Source of the DNA: Bacteroidales bacterium UBA4772
GTDB taxonomy: Bacteria; Bacteroidota; Bacteroidia; Bacteroidales; VadinHA17
Assembly (NCBI GenBank): GCA_002403305.1
Contig: DHHM01000020.1
Location: 146,875 to 210,874, forward strand
Direction of reading: 5' to 3'
DNA length: 64,000 nucleotides
Shown here piece after piece: positions 27,909 to 37,122 of the stretch. The first letter of the stretch is position 1, and each line of letters opens with the position of its first letter. Under the pieces are notes generated by a model. The model worked only from the letters and a program-made list of their open reading frames with translations. It searched no databases and was not told where the DNA came from. Both the position numbers and the translations under genes were made by a program.

Positions 27909-29156
27909 ATGAGGCGGGTAGTAGTTACCGGAATGGGGGCGTTGACCCCTATCGGCAACACTCTTCAGGATTATTGGCAAAGTCTTGTTGACGGTGTAAG
28001 CGGCGCAAATCTCATTACTCACTTTGATACTGCAAAGTTCAAGACGAAGTTTGCCTGCGAGCTCAAGAACTACGATCCGGCCACTTATTTTGACAGGAAA
28101 GAGTCGCGCAAGATGGACCGCTACGCCCAGTACGCCATGGTGGCGGCTGCGGAAGCGGTAGCAAACTCCGGCCTTGATCCCGATGCGGCGGACAAAGACC
28201 GCGCCGGAATCATATGGGCATCAGGCATCGGCGGTATTGAGACTTTCCTGGAAGAAGTGAGAGGGTATGTTACGGGTGACGGCACTCCCCGTTTCAGCCC
28301 TTTTTTCATTCCCAAGATGATCAGTGACATTGCTGCGGGCATGCTGTCAATCAAGTACGGTTTCCGGGGGCCCAATTTCGCCACCGTCTCTGCCTGTGCT
28401 TCATCGACCAATGCCATCATTGACTCTTACTATTACATCCTTCTGGGCAAGGCTGACCTCTTTATTGCCGGCGGATCGGAGGCCTCGATCAACCCGCCAG
28501 GTATAGGCGGTTTCAATGCCATGCAGGCAATGTCAACCAACAACGAGGAGTACCAGACTGCCTCACGTCCGTTTGATGTCACCCGTGACGGGTTTGTCAT
28601 CGGCGAGGGCGCCGGCGCCCTGATCCTGGAAGAGCTCGGTCATGCCAAAGCACGCGGAGCCACCATCTATGCAGAGGTGGTCGGCTCCGGACTCACCGCC
28701 GACGCCTATCACATCACAGCCCCCCACCCTGACGGCATGGGGGCATTGAACGTGATGAAACTGGCTATCGAGGAGGCAGGACTGAAGCCTGAAGAGATAG
28801 ATTATATCAACGTCCACGGTACCGCTACCCCTCTGGGTGACATAGCTGAAACAAAAGCCATCGTCAGGCTCTTCGGAGAACATGCCCACAAATTGAACAT
28901 CAGTGCCACCAAGTCGATGACCGGCCACCTGCTCGGTGCCGCCGGGGCAGTGGAAGCAATTGCCACGGTCATGGCTGTGGTTCACGACATCGTACCACCG
29001 ACTATCAACCTGAGAAACCCCGACCCTGCCATAGACCCGAAGCTGAACCTGACTCCAAACAAGGCAGAGAAGAGAACGGTAAGGGCTGCGCTGAGCAACA
29101 CCTTTGGCTTCGGAGGACATAATGCCTCTGTATTGATCAGGAAATTCGAAGAATAG
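27909..29156 (+). CDS. fabF: Beta-ketoacyl-ACP synthase II
   Basis: Condenses malonyl-ACP with acyl-ACP in fatty acid elongation. 415 residues, normal length. The nucleophile Cys163 is in SACASSTNAI; the two catalytic His are in NVHGTATPLGD and SMTGHLLGAAG. The C-terminal NTFGFGGHNASV glycine-rich motif is intact. Its TAG stop shares one base with the GTG start proposed for rnc. Confidence 0.97.
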   Translation: MRRVVVTGMGALTPIGNTLQDYWQSLVDGVSGANLITHFDTAKFKTKFACELKNYDPATYFDRKESRKMDRYAQYAMVAAAEAVANSGLDPDAADKDRAGIIWASGIGGIETFLEEVRGYVTGDGTPRFSPFFIPKMISDIAAGMLSIKYGFRGPNFATVSACASSTNAIIDSYYYILLGKADLFIAGGSEASINPPGIGGFNAMQAMSTNNEEYQTASRPFDVTRDGFVIGEGAGALILEELGHAKARGATIYAEVVGSGLTADAYHITAPHPDGMGALNVMKLAIEEAGLKPEEIDYINVHGTATPLGDIAETKAIVRLFGEHAHKLNISATKSMTGHLLGAAGAVEAIATVMAVVHDIVPPTINLRNPDPAIDPKLNLTPNKAEKRTVRAALSNTFGFGGHNASVLIRKFEE

Positions 29157-29890
29157 TGTTCCTGCTCCACAGGAAAAAGAACAACATCATGGTACACGAC
29201 AGGCGGGAGTTTCGCTCCGGCCTGAAGCGCCTTCTCGGCTTCCGCGCGCGGAAGCTGACACTATATGAGATGGCCTTCATCCACCGGTCAGCCTCCTACA
29301 TCCTGCCAGACGGAACGAGAGTCAACAATGAACGACTGGAATACCTGGGTGATGCCATCATAGACAGCATCATCTCCGACTACCTTTTTCATCTTTACCC
29401 TGATGCCTCCGAGGGACTCCTCACCAAGACCAGGGCCCGCATCGTAAACCGGGAGACCCTCAACCAGCTGGGTGTCACCATGGGTCTCGACAAACTGATA
29501 GTATCCCATCTCGCACCGACCGACTCGCCACGCAACCTCTACGGTAATGCGGTGGAGGCCTTCGTGGGAGCACTGTTCATCGACAAGGGCTTTGAACATA
29601 CCCGCCGTTTCTTTATTAAAAAGGCGCTTATTAAACACCTCGATCTCAAGGCATTGCTCGACAGCGAGACCGACTACAAGAGCCTCATCATGGAATACTG
29701 CCAGAAAAAGAGGAAAAAGATCCATTATACCTTCCGGGAGAAAAACGGGTCAGATAACCATCCCCTGTTTACAGTCACACTGGAGATTGACGGGAAAACC
29801 GCCGGCCAGGGTGAGGGTACTACAAAAAAAGAGGCTGAACAGGAAGCGTCAATGATCGCATGGAACAGGGTAAACAGCAGGGAGAAATGA
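29156..29890 (+). CDS. rnc: Ribonuclease III
   Basis: Double-strand-specific endonuclease for rRNA and mRNA processing. The RNase III domain shows the signature NERLEYLGDAIIDSII with the catalytic Asp, and the second acidic pair lies in NAVEAFVGALFIDKGF. A double-stranded RNA-binding domain occupies about residues 170-240 (GQGEGTTKKEAEQEAS). The GTG at 29156 gives an N-terminus of the length seen in other Bacteroidota; an ATG at 29189 is the alternative. Translational coupling to fabF is likely. The stop overlaps the next ATG (ATGA). Confidence 0.94.
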   Translation: MFLLHRKKNNIMVHDRREFRSGLKRLLGFRARKLTLYEMAFIHRSASYILPDGTRVNNERLEYLGDAIIDSIISDYLFHLYPDASEGLLTKTRARIVNRETLNQLGVTMGLDKLIVSHLAPTDSPRNLYGNAVEAFVGALFIDKGFEHTRRFFIKKALIKHLDLKALLDSETDYKSLIMEYCQKKRKKIHYTFREKNGSDNHPLFTVTLEIDGKTAGQGEGTTKKEAEQEASMIAWNRVNSREK

Positions 29891-30315
29891 ACAGGGAAAA
29901 AAAGATTACCAGACATATCATTCCCGCGCATGAGATACCGCAGTTCCTCTTCCTGGGAATCGTCTCTGCTGAACCGGATTACCGCATCTCGGTCATGCTT
30001 AACCGGCATCTGGGTTCCGGCCTCCGCAAATGTGACCACGATGTCACTGCAGTTACGGAGGGCGGTGAAAACCGATTCTCCTGCTTCGTCTCTGACATGC
30101 CGGCATTCTCCCTGGTCTCAAACCACGGCGAGGGGAGCACCCTTATCCGTAAACTTCGCAAAATCGACTTCTTTCTCGTCATCAGCGGAGCCCCCGACCA
30201 GAAGAGAGCAGAGAGCCTTGCCAACACTGTCAGGAAAATACCCGAGATAACAGCTGTCTTTATCTTCAACAGCCAAACGGTCAACGACATTAACACCTCC
30301 CTGCTGGCACTGTAA
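29887..30315 (+). CDS. IPExxxVDY family protein
   Basis: 142 residues. The ATG at 29887 overlaps the rnc stop by 4 bp. The family is a Bacteroidota-specific set of small proteins usually encoded just after rnc; its function is unknown. The name-giving motif (Ile-Pro-Glu, three residues, Val-Asp-Tyr) is diverged here to IRKLRKIDFFLVISG. The preceding YRISVMLNRHLG segment and the overall length fit. Assignment rests mainly on position, length and this aligned core. Confidence 0.75.
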   Translation: MNREKKITRHIIPAHEIPQFLFLGIVSAEPDYRISVMLNRHLGSGLRKCDHDVTAVTEGGENRFSCFVSDMPAFSLVSNHGEGSTLIRKLRKIDFFLVISGAPDQKRAESLANTVRKIPEITAVFIFNSQTVNDINTSLLAL

Positions 30316-30321
30316 GAAAGA

Positions 30322-30349
30322 AAGAGGAGACAATTTCTCGCCTCCTCTT
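30322..30349 (+). terminator. Possible terminator after the acpP-rnc operon
   Basis: AAGAGGAG (30322-30329) pairs with CTCCTCTT (30342-30349) across 12 nt. No T-tract follows, so termination may be weak or the hairpin may only stabilise the 3' end. Confidence 0.4.
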
Positions 30350-30378
30350 CAGTGTTAACCCTAAAACTAACCTAACCT

Positions 30379-30426
30379 ATGAAAAAAACTCCAATTATTC
30401 TATTACAATTTTCGTGCCATAACTGA
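30379..30426 (+). CDS. Candidate 15-residue small ORF
   Basis: ATG at 30379 opens MKKTPIILLQFSCHN followed by TGA. It is preceded by an A/C-rich leader with repeated CTAAC words, of the kind seen before Bacteroidota genes. The length is too short to judge coding potential; it could be a leader peptide or the start of a lost gene. The rest of the 30316-30588 gap is AT-rich and holds the rprX promoter element. Confidence 0.2.
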   Translation: MKKTPIILLQFSCHN

Positions 30427-30573
30427 TGCAAATATCAAAATAATTCCATGGGCACTCTCTTAAGGAATTGTTAAATTATTGATTTTTAACATTATTTTAA
30501 TTTTTCGCGATCATAATTTTTTTGATTATTCTGTTAAAATTCGTTAAACGGACGGATAAAGGTTATAACGGAT

Positions 30574-30581
30574 TACTTTTG
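30574..30581 (+). promoter_or_regulatory. TAnnTTTG element immediately before rprX
   Basis: TACTTTTG, exact match, ends 7 bp before the rprX ATG. A transcript starting downstream would be leaderless or nearly so. No clear -33 box. Confidence 0.5.
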
Positions 30582-30588
30582 TAAAAGT

Positions 30589-32139
30589 ATGAAGCGAAAG
30601 CACATAGTGCTGCTGGCCGTTTTCTTCTTCCTGGCCATCTTTGCACTGGTATTTATTCAGGTACGGTGGATCAGCAATGTGGTGAGCGCCGAGGACCAGC
30701 AGTTCAGGTTCGGTGTCAATGAGGCCCTCAAGGAGGTGGTAAATGAGCTTGAGCGTACTGAAACCTATAATCGCATCATCAGTGAGATCAATCCCGCCGC
30801 CCCGGCAGCAGCACGGGAGGCAACCCCGGATGAGATCGAACCGTTGACCACCCGGCAGTCGGCCGAAGCGATGCTGCTTGAGAAGTACGGCTTTGACCCC
30901 GATGTCAGGTCAGTCATCATCAACCGTGCCGGACGCACTTACCTTCTCAACTCAGAGAGCCTGGAGCCGGAGTCGCTGACAGGAAACACCGAGCCCGGGG
31001 AGCAGAGCCTCACTGCCGGAGCGGCAGCACGTATGACAAGCAAGATCATCTCCATAGAGAACATCGTCAGCCGGATACTGCATGAGACCCCTCCCCTCAG
31101 GGATCGCTTTACCTCAGATGAGCTGAATACAATCATAAGGAAATCGCTCGATGATGTAGGAATCCACCTCGATTATGAGTGTGCCGTCAGGGGCGATTAC
31201 GGGGGCATCATCTATCGTACACCGGATTACCGCGAGAGGACCGGCGCCAACAAATACCTGCGGCAACTCTTTCCTAATGACCCCGTACCGGGCAACAACA
31301 TCCTCACCATCTATTTCCCGGGGGAGGAGAAATACAAATTTTCCCATATATCATTCATGGCAATTGCATCACTGCTGATAGCACTGCTGCTGATAATTCT
31401 CTCAACGGGTACCTTTATCGTCATCTTCCGCCAGAAAAAGTTCTCAGAGATAAGGAGCGACTTCATCAATAACATGACCCACGAGCTGAAGACCCCTATT
31501 GCAACCATTTCACTGGCATCACAGATGCTCGCCGATGACTCCATTCCACAGCGAGCAAGGAACACCCGTGAGCTCGCAACGGTCATCTCAGAGGAGAGCA
31601 ACAGGCTGAAGGTGCTGGTTGAAAAAGTGCTGCAGACTGCTATCTTCGAAAGAGCCAGACTCGAGCTCGACAAAAAGCAGACCGACGTCCATGCAGTCAT
31701 CATCAGGGCCGTTGATGCCTTCAAGCTGCAGGTGAGCGGACGGGGGGGGACTATCTCCACCTTCCTCGATGCCTCTGACCCCATGGTGGTGATTGACGAA
31801 CCGAACTTCTTCAACGTGATCCTCAACCTGATAGACAACGCCCTCAAATATACGGCACGCACACCCGAGATCACCGTCACCACTGAAAGCTGGCACAGGG
31901 GTGTGGTGATCACCGTCTCAGACAACGGTATAGGCATCCCCAGGGAACAACAGAAACATATCTTTGACAAATTCTACAGGGTACCCGCAGGCAATACACA
32001 TAATATCAAGGGATTTGGTCTCGGGCTCAGTTACGTGAAAACCATTACCGACGAACATCACGGCACAATAAAGGTCGAGAGTCAGATCGGGAAGGGCACA
32101 CGAATAATCATCCACCTTCCAAAACACCAGACAAAATGA
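30589..32139 (+). CDS. rprX: RprX-like sensor histidine kinase
   Basis: 516-residue inner-membrane kinase. TM1 lies at about residues 5-25 and TM2 at about 255-280, enclosing a ~230-residue periplasmic sensor with no named fold. The dimerisation domain has the phospho-acceptor His298 in MTHELKTPIA. The ATPase domain shows NLIDNALKYT, DNGIGIP and GFGLGLSYV. Start of the protein (VRWISNVVSAEDQQFRFGVN) is like RprX of Bacteroides fragilis, a kinase reported to alter tetracycline resistance when overproduced. The stop overlaps the start of the regulator gene (ATGA), so the two are co-translated. Identity as the RprX orthologue is based on this layout and partner. Confidence 0.85.
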   Translation: MKRKHIVLLAVFFFLAIFALVFIQVRWISNVVSAEDQQFRFGVNEALKEVVNELERTETYNRIISEINPAAPAAAREATPDEIEPLTTRQSAEAMLLEKYGFDPDVRSVIINRAGRTYLLNSESLEPESLTGNTEPGEQSLTAGAAARMTSKIISIENIVSRILHETPPLRDRFTSDELNTIIRKSLDDVGIHLDYECAVRGDYGGIIYRTPDYRERTGANKYLRQLFPNDPVPGNNILTIYFPGEEKYKFSHISFMAIASLLIALLLIILSTGTFIVIFRQKKFSEIRSDFINNMTHELKTPIATISLASQMLADDSIPQRARNTRELATVISEESNRLKVLVEKVLQTAIFERARLELDKKQTDVHAVIIRAVDAFKLQVSGRGGTISTFLDASDPMVVIDEPNFFNVILNLIDNALKYTARTPEITVTTESWHRGVVITVSDNGIGIPREQQKHIFDKFYRVPAGNTHNIKGFGLGLSYVKTITDEHHGTIKVESQIGKGTRIIIHLPKHQTK

Positions 32140-32822
32140 ATAAAGTAAGCATCCTTCTGGCCGAAGACGACACCAATCTGGGACAGCTGTTAAAGAGTTA
32201 CCTGTCTGCGAAGGAGTATGATACCATCCTGGCCATCGACGGAGCAGAGGCGATGAAGATCTTCAAAAAGGAGAAATTTTCTCTCTGCCTGCTGGACGTG
32301 ATGATGCCCGAGATGGACGGTTTCACTCTTGCCAGGGAGATCAGGACAATAGACCCGCACATTCCGATCATCTTTCTTACAGCAAAGAATCTTAAGGAGG
32401 ATGTCATCGAGGGTTTTAAAACCGGTGCTGATGATTACCTCACCAAACCCTTCTCCATGGAGGAGCTGATCTATCGCATCGAGGCCATCCTGAGGCGTTC
32501 CACGAAACGAGCCGCCGATGTTCCGGCCGCTGAGTACACCATAGGTAAGTACAACTTCGATGTCACCAGGCAACTGCTCACCTACCGGGACCAGTCGCGC
32601 AAGCTGACCACCAAGGAGTCAGAGCTCCTGGAGCTTCTCTGCCGTCACCGCAATGAGGTTCTGGAACGAAACCTGGCCCTCAAGTCGATCTGGATCGACG
32701 ACAACTATTTCAATGCCCGGAGTATGGACGTCTACATCACCAAGCTGCGCAAGTACCTCAGCAAAGACGAAAATGTCGAGATCCTCAACATTCACGGCAA
32801 GGGATACAAACTACTCTGTTAA
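32136..32822 (+). CDS. rprY: RprY-like OmpR-family response regulator
   Basis: 228 residues. The receiver domain has the acidic pair Asp11-Asp12, phospho-acceptor Asp54 in LLDVMMPEMDGF and the LTKPF Lys. The C-terminal winged helix reads TTKESELLELLC and ends HGKGYKLLC. The block SIWIDDNYFNARSMDVYITK is characteristic of Bacteroidota RprY regulators. It overlaps rprX by 4 bp. lepA converges from the other side 33 bp downstream. Confidence 0.92.
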   Translation: MNKVSILLAEDDTNLGQLLKSYLSAKEYDTILAIDGAEAMKIFKKEKFSLCLLDVMMPEMDGFTLAREIRTIDPHIPIIFLTAKNLKEDVIEGFKTGADDYLTKPFSMEELIYRIEAILRRSTKRAADVPAAEYTIGKYNFDVTRQLLTYRDQSRKLTTKESELLELLCRHRNEVLERNLALKSIWIDDNYFNARSMDVYITKLRKYLSKDENVEILNIHGKGYKLLC

Positions 32823-32855
32823 AAAGGCTGCCCGGGCGGGCGGCATTTCTTAATG

Positions 32856-34643
32856 TCAGTCGAGCTTCAGCACAGCCAGGAAAGCCTGCTGCGGAACCTC
32901 CACGTTGCCTATCTGGCGCATCCGTTTTTTACCCTTCTTCTGCTTCTCGAGCAGTTTTCTCTTCCTCGTGATGTCTCCGCCGTAACATTTCGCAGTGACA
33001 TCCTTGCGCACCGCCTTGACGGTCTCACGTGCAATGATCTTGGCCCCTATGGCTGCCTGAATTGCAATGTCAAACTGCTGTCTCGGTATCAGCTCCCGCA
33101 GCTTCTCACACATACGGCGTCCGAAGCTGTAGGCGTGACCACGGTAGATTAGTGTTGAAAGGGCATCGACCATCTCCCCGTTGAGGAGTATGTCGAGCCT
33201 GACCAGGTCTGCCTTCTTGTAATCTGTAATATGGTAGTCGAATGATGCATAACCCTTTGAGACACTCTTCAGCTTGTCATAGAAGTCGAAGACGATCTCC
33301 GAGAGCGGCATGTCGAAGGTGACCTCCACCCTGTCGCTCGTAAGGTAGATCTGGTTCTTCAGCGTCCCGCGCTTGTCGATGCAAAGCTTCAGTATCTGTC
33401 CCAGGTATTCCGACTTTGAAATCACCTGTGCATGGATATAGGGCTCCTCTATCTCGTCAATGGCTGTGGCCGGCGGCATTCCTGACGGGTTGTGCACATC
33501 AATGATCTCGCCCTTTGTTGTCAGCACCCTGAATGACACGTTGGGGACGGTGGTGATAACATCCATGTCGAACTCCCTGTCGAGCCGCTCCTGGATAATC
33601 TCCATGTGCAGCAGCCCCAGGAAGCCGCACCTGAAACCGAAGCCCAGCGCTGCCGAAGACTCCGGCACGAAGGTCAGGGAGGCGTCGTTGAGCTGCAGCT
33701 TCTCGATGGATGCACGCAGATCTTCGTAGTCATCAGCGTCAACGGGATAGATTCCCGCAAAAACCATAGGCTTCACGTCGGCAAAGCCTGCAATAGCCTC
33801 TGTGCACGGACGGGCCACATGGGTGATGGTATCCCCTACCTTTACCTCCGCCGATATCTTGATGCCCGAGATGATGTATCCCACATCTCCTGCGCTGAGC
33901 ACATCGCGCGGTTCCCTCTTTATCTTGAGCACTCCAATCTCATCGGCGTCATATTCGCTTCCCGTGTTAACGAACTTGACCATGTCATGTGTCCTGATAG
34001 TGCCGTTGGCTATCTTGAAATAGGCTATTATCCCCCTGAAGGAGTTGAAGACCGAATCAAAAATCAGTGCCTGCAGCGGTGCCTCCGGGTCCCCTTTTGG
34101 AGGAGGAATGCGGCTGACGATCTCCTCCAAGATGCGTTCCACACCCATGCCTGTGCGTGCACTCGCCTCTATGATCTCATCGCGCCCGCAGCCTATGAGG
34201 TCTACTATCTGGTCCTTCACCTCCTCAGGCATCGCGCTCACCGAGTCCATCTTGTTGAGCACCGGGATGATCTCCAGCCCGTGTTCAATGGCCATGTAAA
34301 GATTGGAGATGGTCTGGGCCTGTATGCCCTGGGTAGCGTCAACAACCAGCAGGGCACCCTCACAGGCGGCTATTGACCTCGATACTTCATAGGAAAAATC
34401 AACATGACCCGGGGTGTCAATGAGATTCAGATAGTATCTCTTACCCTCTTGCTCATAGTCCATCTGGATGGCATGACTCTTTATGGTGATGCCCCTCTCC
34501 CTCTCCAGGTCCATGTCGTCCAGCACCTGATTCTGAAACTCACGCGAATCCACGGTGTTGGTTCTTTCAAGAAGCCTGTCGGCAAGAGTGCTCTTACCGT
34601 GGTCTATGTGAGCTATGATACAGAAGTTACGTATGTTGTCCAT
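32856..34643 (-). CDS. lepA: Elongation factor 4 (LepA)
   Basis: Ribosome-binding GTPase of the EF-G family. The start ATG at 34643 (MDNIRNFCIIAHIDHGKSTL) gives 595 residues, the usual length; an ATG six codons upstream is less likely because the promoter element at 34670-34677 would leave it almost no leader. G1 is AHIDHGKST, G3 DTPGHVDF, G4 NKMD. Domains II, III, the EF-G C-terminal-like domain and the LepA-specific C-terminal domain follow (ending VPQQAFLAVLKLD). It is divergent from the cstA-like gene. Confidence 0.97.
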   Translation of the reverse strand: MDNIRNFCIIAHIDHGKSTLADRLLERTNTVDSREFQNQVLDDMDLERERGITIKSHAIQMDYEQEGKRYYLNLIDTPGHVDFSYEVSRSIAACEGALLVVDATQGIQAQTISNLYMAIEHGLEIIPVLNKMDSVSAMPEEVKDQIVDLIGCGRDEIIEASARTGMGVERILEEIVSRIPPPKGDPEAPLQALIFDSVFNSFRGIIAYFKIANGTIRTHDMVKFVNTGSEYDADEIGVLKIKREPRDVLSAGDVGYIISGIKISAEVKVGDTITHVARPCTEAIAGFADVKPMVFAGIYPVDADDYEDLRASIEKLQLNDASLTFVPESSAALGFGFRCGFLGLLHMEIIQERLDREFDMDVITTVPNVSFRVLTTKGEIIDVHNPSGMPPATAIDEIEEPYIHAQVISKSEYLGQILKLCIDKRGTLKNQIYLTSDRVEVTFDMPLSEIVFDFYDKLKSVSKGYASFDYHITDYKKADLVRLDILLNGEMVDALSTLIYRGHAYSFGRRMCEKLRELIPRQQFDIAIQAAIGAKIIARETVKAVRKDVTAKCYGGDITRKRKLLEKQKKGKKRMRQIGNVEVPQQAFLAVLKLD

Positions 34644-34669
34644 CAGGGGAGGGCGGTTCATTTCAGCTG

Positions 34670-34677
34670 CAAATATA
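34670..34677 (-). promoter_or_regulatory. TAnnTTTG element of lepA
   Basis: Minus strand reads TATATTTG, exact, 26 bp before the lepA ATG at 34643. The -33 box is not clear. Confidence 0.55.
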
Positions 34678-34768
34678 AATAATTTGCCCCGTTCTTTACT
34701 GAAGTCGCCTTTTGGGTACACTCTGCCTCCATTTTATTTATTTTAGTAGTTTACATAACAATGAACCC

Positions 34769-35626
34769 ATGATTACCCTTGCAGTGTCGGTCACTTTGCT
34801 TATCCTCGGGTATCTTGTCTACGGAAGGGTGGCCGACAGAATCTTCGGGATGGATGCGGCGCGGGTCACCCCGGCATTCACCAAAAGTGACGGCATTGAT
34901 TACGTTCCCATGAAGGCATGGCGCGTATTCATGATACAGTTCCTCAACATTGCCGGCCTGGGGCCCATCTTTGGTGCCATCCTTGGAGCCATGTACGGCC
35001 CTGTGGTCTATATATGGATCGTTGTGGTGGGTGATGTTCACGGGCTTAACTATGCCTTCACCCATCCGCTGGCTGACAATCCCGATATCAGGCCCGACCC
35101 TGCCTGGCTGGTCAACGAGATATGCAGGTCGTGGCTCGGCAAGGCCGGGGCGGTGATAGCAGTGATAGGTGTGGTGGCCTGCCCCATCACCTCCGGGGAT
35201 ACTGCCTTCAGGAGCGCGAGACTCACGGTGGCCGACATGTTCAGGCTGTCTCAGAAGAAGGTCTCCTCGAGGCTGCTGATCACAATCCCGGTATTTGCAA
35301 TTGGCTTCATCCTTACATTCGTCATGAAGGATGAATTCGCCCGCATCTGGAAGTTCGTCGGCATATCGAACCAGGCCCTGGCAGCCATCACCTGCTGGAC
35401 CATAGCCATGTACCTGGCTCTCAGAGGCAAGAGTCACCTGTTCATGTCTCTGCCCGCTATCTTCCTCACTGCCGTATGTTTTACCTATATACTGGCTGCA
35501 CCCCACTCGGGAGGCGGACTTGCCATGCCGCTGAAACAGGCGCTGATAATCGCTGCTGCCGCTACGGCTGCTGTGACGGCTCTCTTTGTTATTATAATGC
35601 GAAGGAAGAAAAGGGAGGGTCAATAG
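34769..35626 (+). CDS. cstA: CstA family transporter, internally shortened
   Basis: 285 residues. The start (MITLAVSVTLLILGYLVYG), KSDGIDYVPMKAWRVFMIQF and NIAGLGPIFGAILGAMYGP match the N-terminus of Bacteroidota CstA, a peptide/pyruvate transporter. The C-terminal half also matches (GVVACPITSGDTAFRSARLT). From memory the family is ~475 residues or longer here; the segment between about residues 95 and 125 is too short, so roughly 190 central residues with several membrane spans and the AVHDYLSGM-type region are missing. The frame stays open across the junction. It may be non-functional or a reduced relative. The TTG upstream is rejected in favour of ATG at 34769. It overlaps the MATE gene by 7 bp, tail to tail. 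Confidence 0.75.
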   Translation: MITLAVSVTLLILGYLVYGRVADRIFGMDAARVTPAFTKSDGIDYVPMKAWRVFMIQFLNIAGLGPIFGAILGAMYGPVVYIWIVVVGDVHGLNYAFTHPLADNPDIRPDPAWLVNEICRSWLGKAGAVIAVIGVVACPITSGDTAFRSARLTVADMFRLSQKKVSSRLLITIPVFAIGFILTFVMKDEFARIWKFVGISNQALAAITCWTIAMYLALRGKSHLFMSLPAIFLTAVCFTYILAAPHSGGGLAMPLKQALIIAAAATAAVTALFVIIMRRKKREGQ

Positions 35627-37026
35627 ATCTCTCCCGCCGTTTGTGGCTCCGGCGGCGGAACATCAGCAGGTGTATCCGCCGGGCAGCTAAGCTTCCTCAG
35701 CTCCCTGCGGAAGAAGAAGAAAGAGACGACGGCAGCCACCACGTCAGCTATCGGGTTGGCGATCCATACCCCTGTCACACCCCAGAAGTGCGGGAGGATG
35801 ATTATCAGAGGCAGAAGCACTATTATCTGGCGCAGCAGCGACAGGAAGGCGGCCAGCCTGGCCTTACCTATAGCCTGGAAATAGGTGGAGGCGATGATCT
35901 GGTAACCTACTACCGGCAGCACGGCGCAGTAGATCCTCAGGCCCAGCACCCCGGCCTCCCTGAGCTCCATGCTGTCCGAGTTGAAGATGCTTATCACCGC
36001 ACCCGGTATCAGCATGCATATCAGCCACCCGGCGGTGGCTATCAGCGTGGCATATTTAATGGCTTTCATCACCGACTCCTTCACCCTGCAGTATAGTCCG
36101 GCCCCGTAGTTAAACCCGACAATAGGCTGTATGGCCATGTTAATGGAGATGATGGTCATCATTAGCATCATTGTAGAACTGTGGACTATTCCCATGGCAC
36201 CCACGGAGATGTCCCCCCCGTACCTTATGAAGAGGGTGTTCATGACTCCCGTGACAATACTTGATGCCACATTCATGGCAAAAGGTGCAAAGCCTATCGA
36301 TATGATGTATCTGATTATATAGGGGTCAGGCGCGATGTAGGGCAGCGACAGGCGTGTGACGCTCCTCTTGCTGCGAAAGTGCCTTAATACCCATACGCAG
36401 AGTACGGCCTGCGCGATGATGGTTGCCAGGGCGGCGCCCTTTACCCCCATGTCAAAACCAAAGATAAATACCGGGTCGAGTACTATATTGATCCCGGCGC
36501 TGATGAAGATCGAGATCATAGCAATACGGGGATTGCCTTCCGCTCTGATCACGTTGTTCAGCGCGTAGCCTGTCAGGCTAAAGGGTATCCCTGCAAGGAT
36601 GATATTGAAATAGTCGGAGGCGTATGCAAGTGTCTCAGGTCCTGCCCCGAATATCAGTAATATCTTATCACTTATCAGGAATCCGATGACCATAAGTGTC
36701 AGTCCCATTACCAGCGACATAAACAGTGCATTGCCCAGGATCCTGTTTGCCCGGGGATAGTCCTTCTCTCCCAGGCTGATGGAGACCCTGACAGACGAAC
36801 CGATACCCACAAGCATGCTAAAGGCCATGACTATGATCATCAGGGGGAATATCACGCTGAGGCCGGAGAGAGCCAGGGCATCGACACCCTGTCCGATATA
36901 GATACGGTCAACGATGTTATAGAGAGCGTTTGCCATCATGCTGGCAAAAGAGGGAAGAAAGTACTTCCACATCAGTTTCCCTATCTTCTCTTGCTCAAGG
37001 TCGTGTACCTGCCGCGGGTCAGCCAT
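35620..37026 (-). CDS. MATE family efflux transporter
   Basis: 468-residue, 12-TM sodium- or proton-driven multidrug exporter. The start EKIGKLMWKYFLPSFASMMA and the repeated halves (PLMIIVMAFSMLVGIGSSVR and the later NMAIQPIVGFNYGAG) are typical of MATE. The C-terminal tail is Pro-rich and soluble. CATCTTTG, one mismatch from the promoter element, ends 4 bp before the start codon at 37026. No regulator is adjacent; substrate unknown. Confidence 0.92.
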   Translation of the reverse strand: MADPRQVHDLEQEKIGKLMWKYFLPSFASMMANALYNIVDRIYIGQGVDALALSGLSVIFPLMIIVMAFSMLVGIGSSVRVSISLGEKDYPRANRILGNALFMSLVMGLTLMVIGFLISDKILLIFGAGPETLAYASDYFNIILAGIPFSLTGYALNNVIRAEGNPRIAMISIFISAGINIVLDPVFIFGFDMGVKGAALATIIAQAVLCVWVLRHFRSKRSVTRLSLPYIAPDPYIIRYIISIGFAPFAMNVASSIVTGVMNTLFIRYGGDISVGAMGIVHSSTMMLMMTIISINMAIQPIVGFNYGAGLYCRVKESVMKAIKYATLIATAGWLICMLIPGAVISIFNSDSMELREAGVLGLRIYCAVLPVVGYQIIASTYFQAIGKARLAAFLSLLRQIIVLLPLIIILPHFWGVTGVWIANPIADVVAAVVSFFFFRRELRKLSCPADTPADVPPPEPQTAGEIY

Positions 37027-37050
37027 GATACAAAGATGGGGAAAAGTTGA

Positions 37051-37120
37051 GATTTGCGATCTGCGATTTTCTATTTTGAAGACTGAAGACTGAAGACTGA
37101 AGACTGCTCCCTGCTGCCTA
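37051..37120 (+). repeat. Composite heptamer array
   Basis: Ten 7-mers in one register: GATTTGC, GATCTGC, GATTTTC, TATTTTG, AAGACTG four times, CTCCCTG, CTGCCTA. The first part is like the array at 26802; the second is like the ACTG-type array at 10589. No base is gained or lost at the switch. It lies between the start of the MATE gene and the groL terminator. Confidence 0.88.
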
Positions 37121-37122
37121 AT

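Noticed and set aside
34644..34721. N-terminal extension of LepA
   Set aside because: The added residues lie upstream of or over the TATATTTG element; ATG 34643 gives the standard 595 residues.
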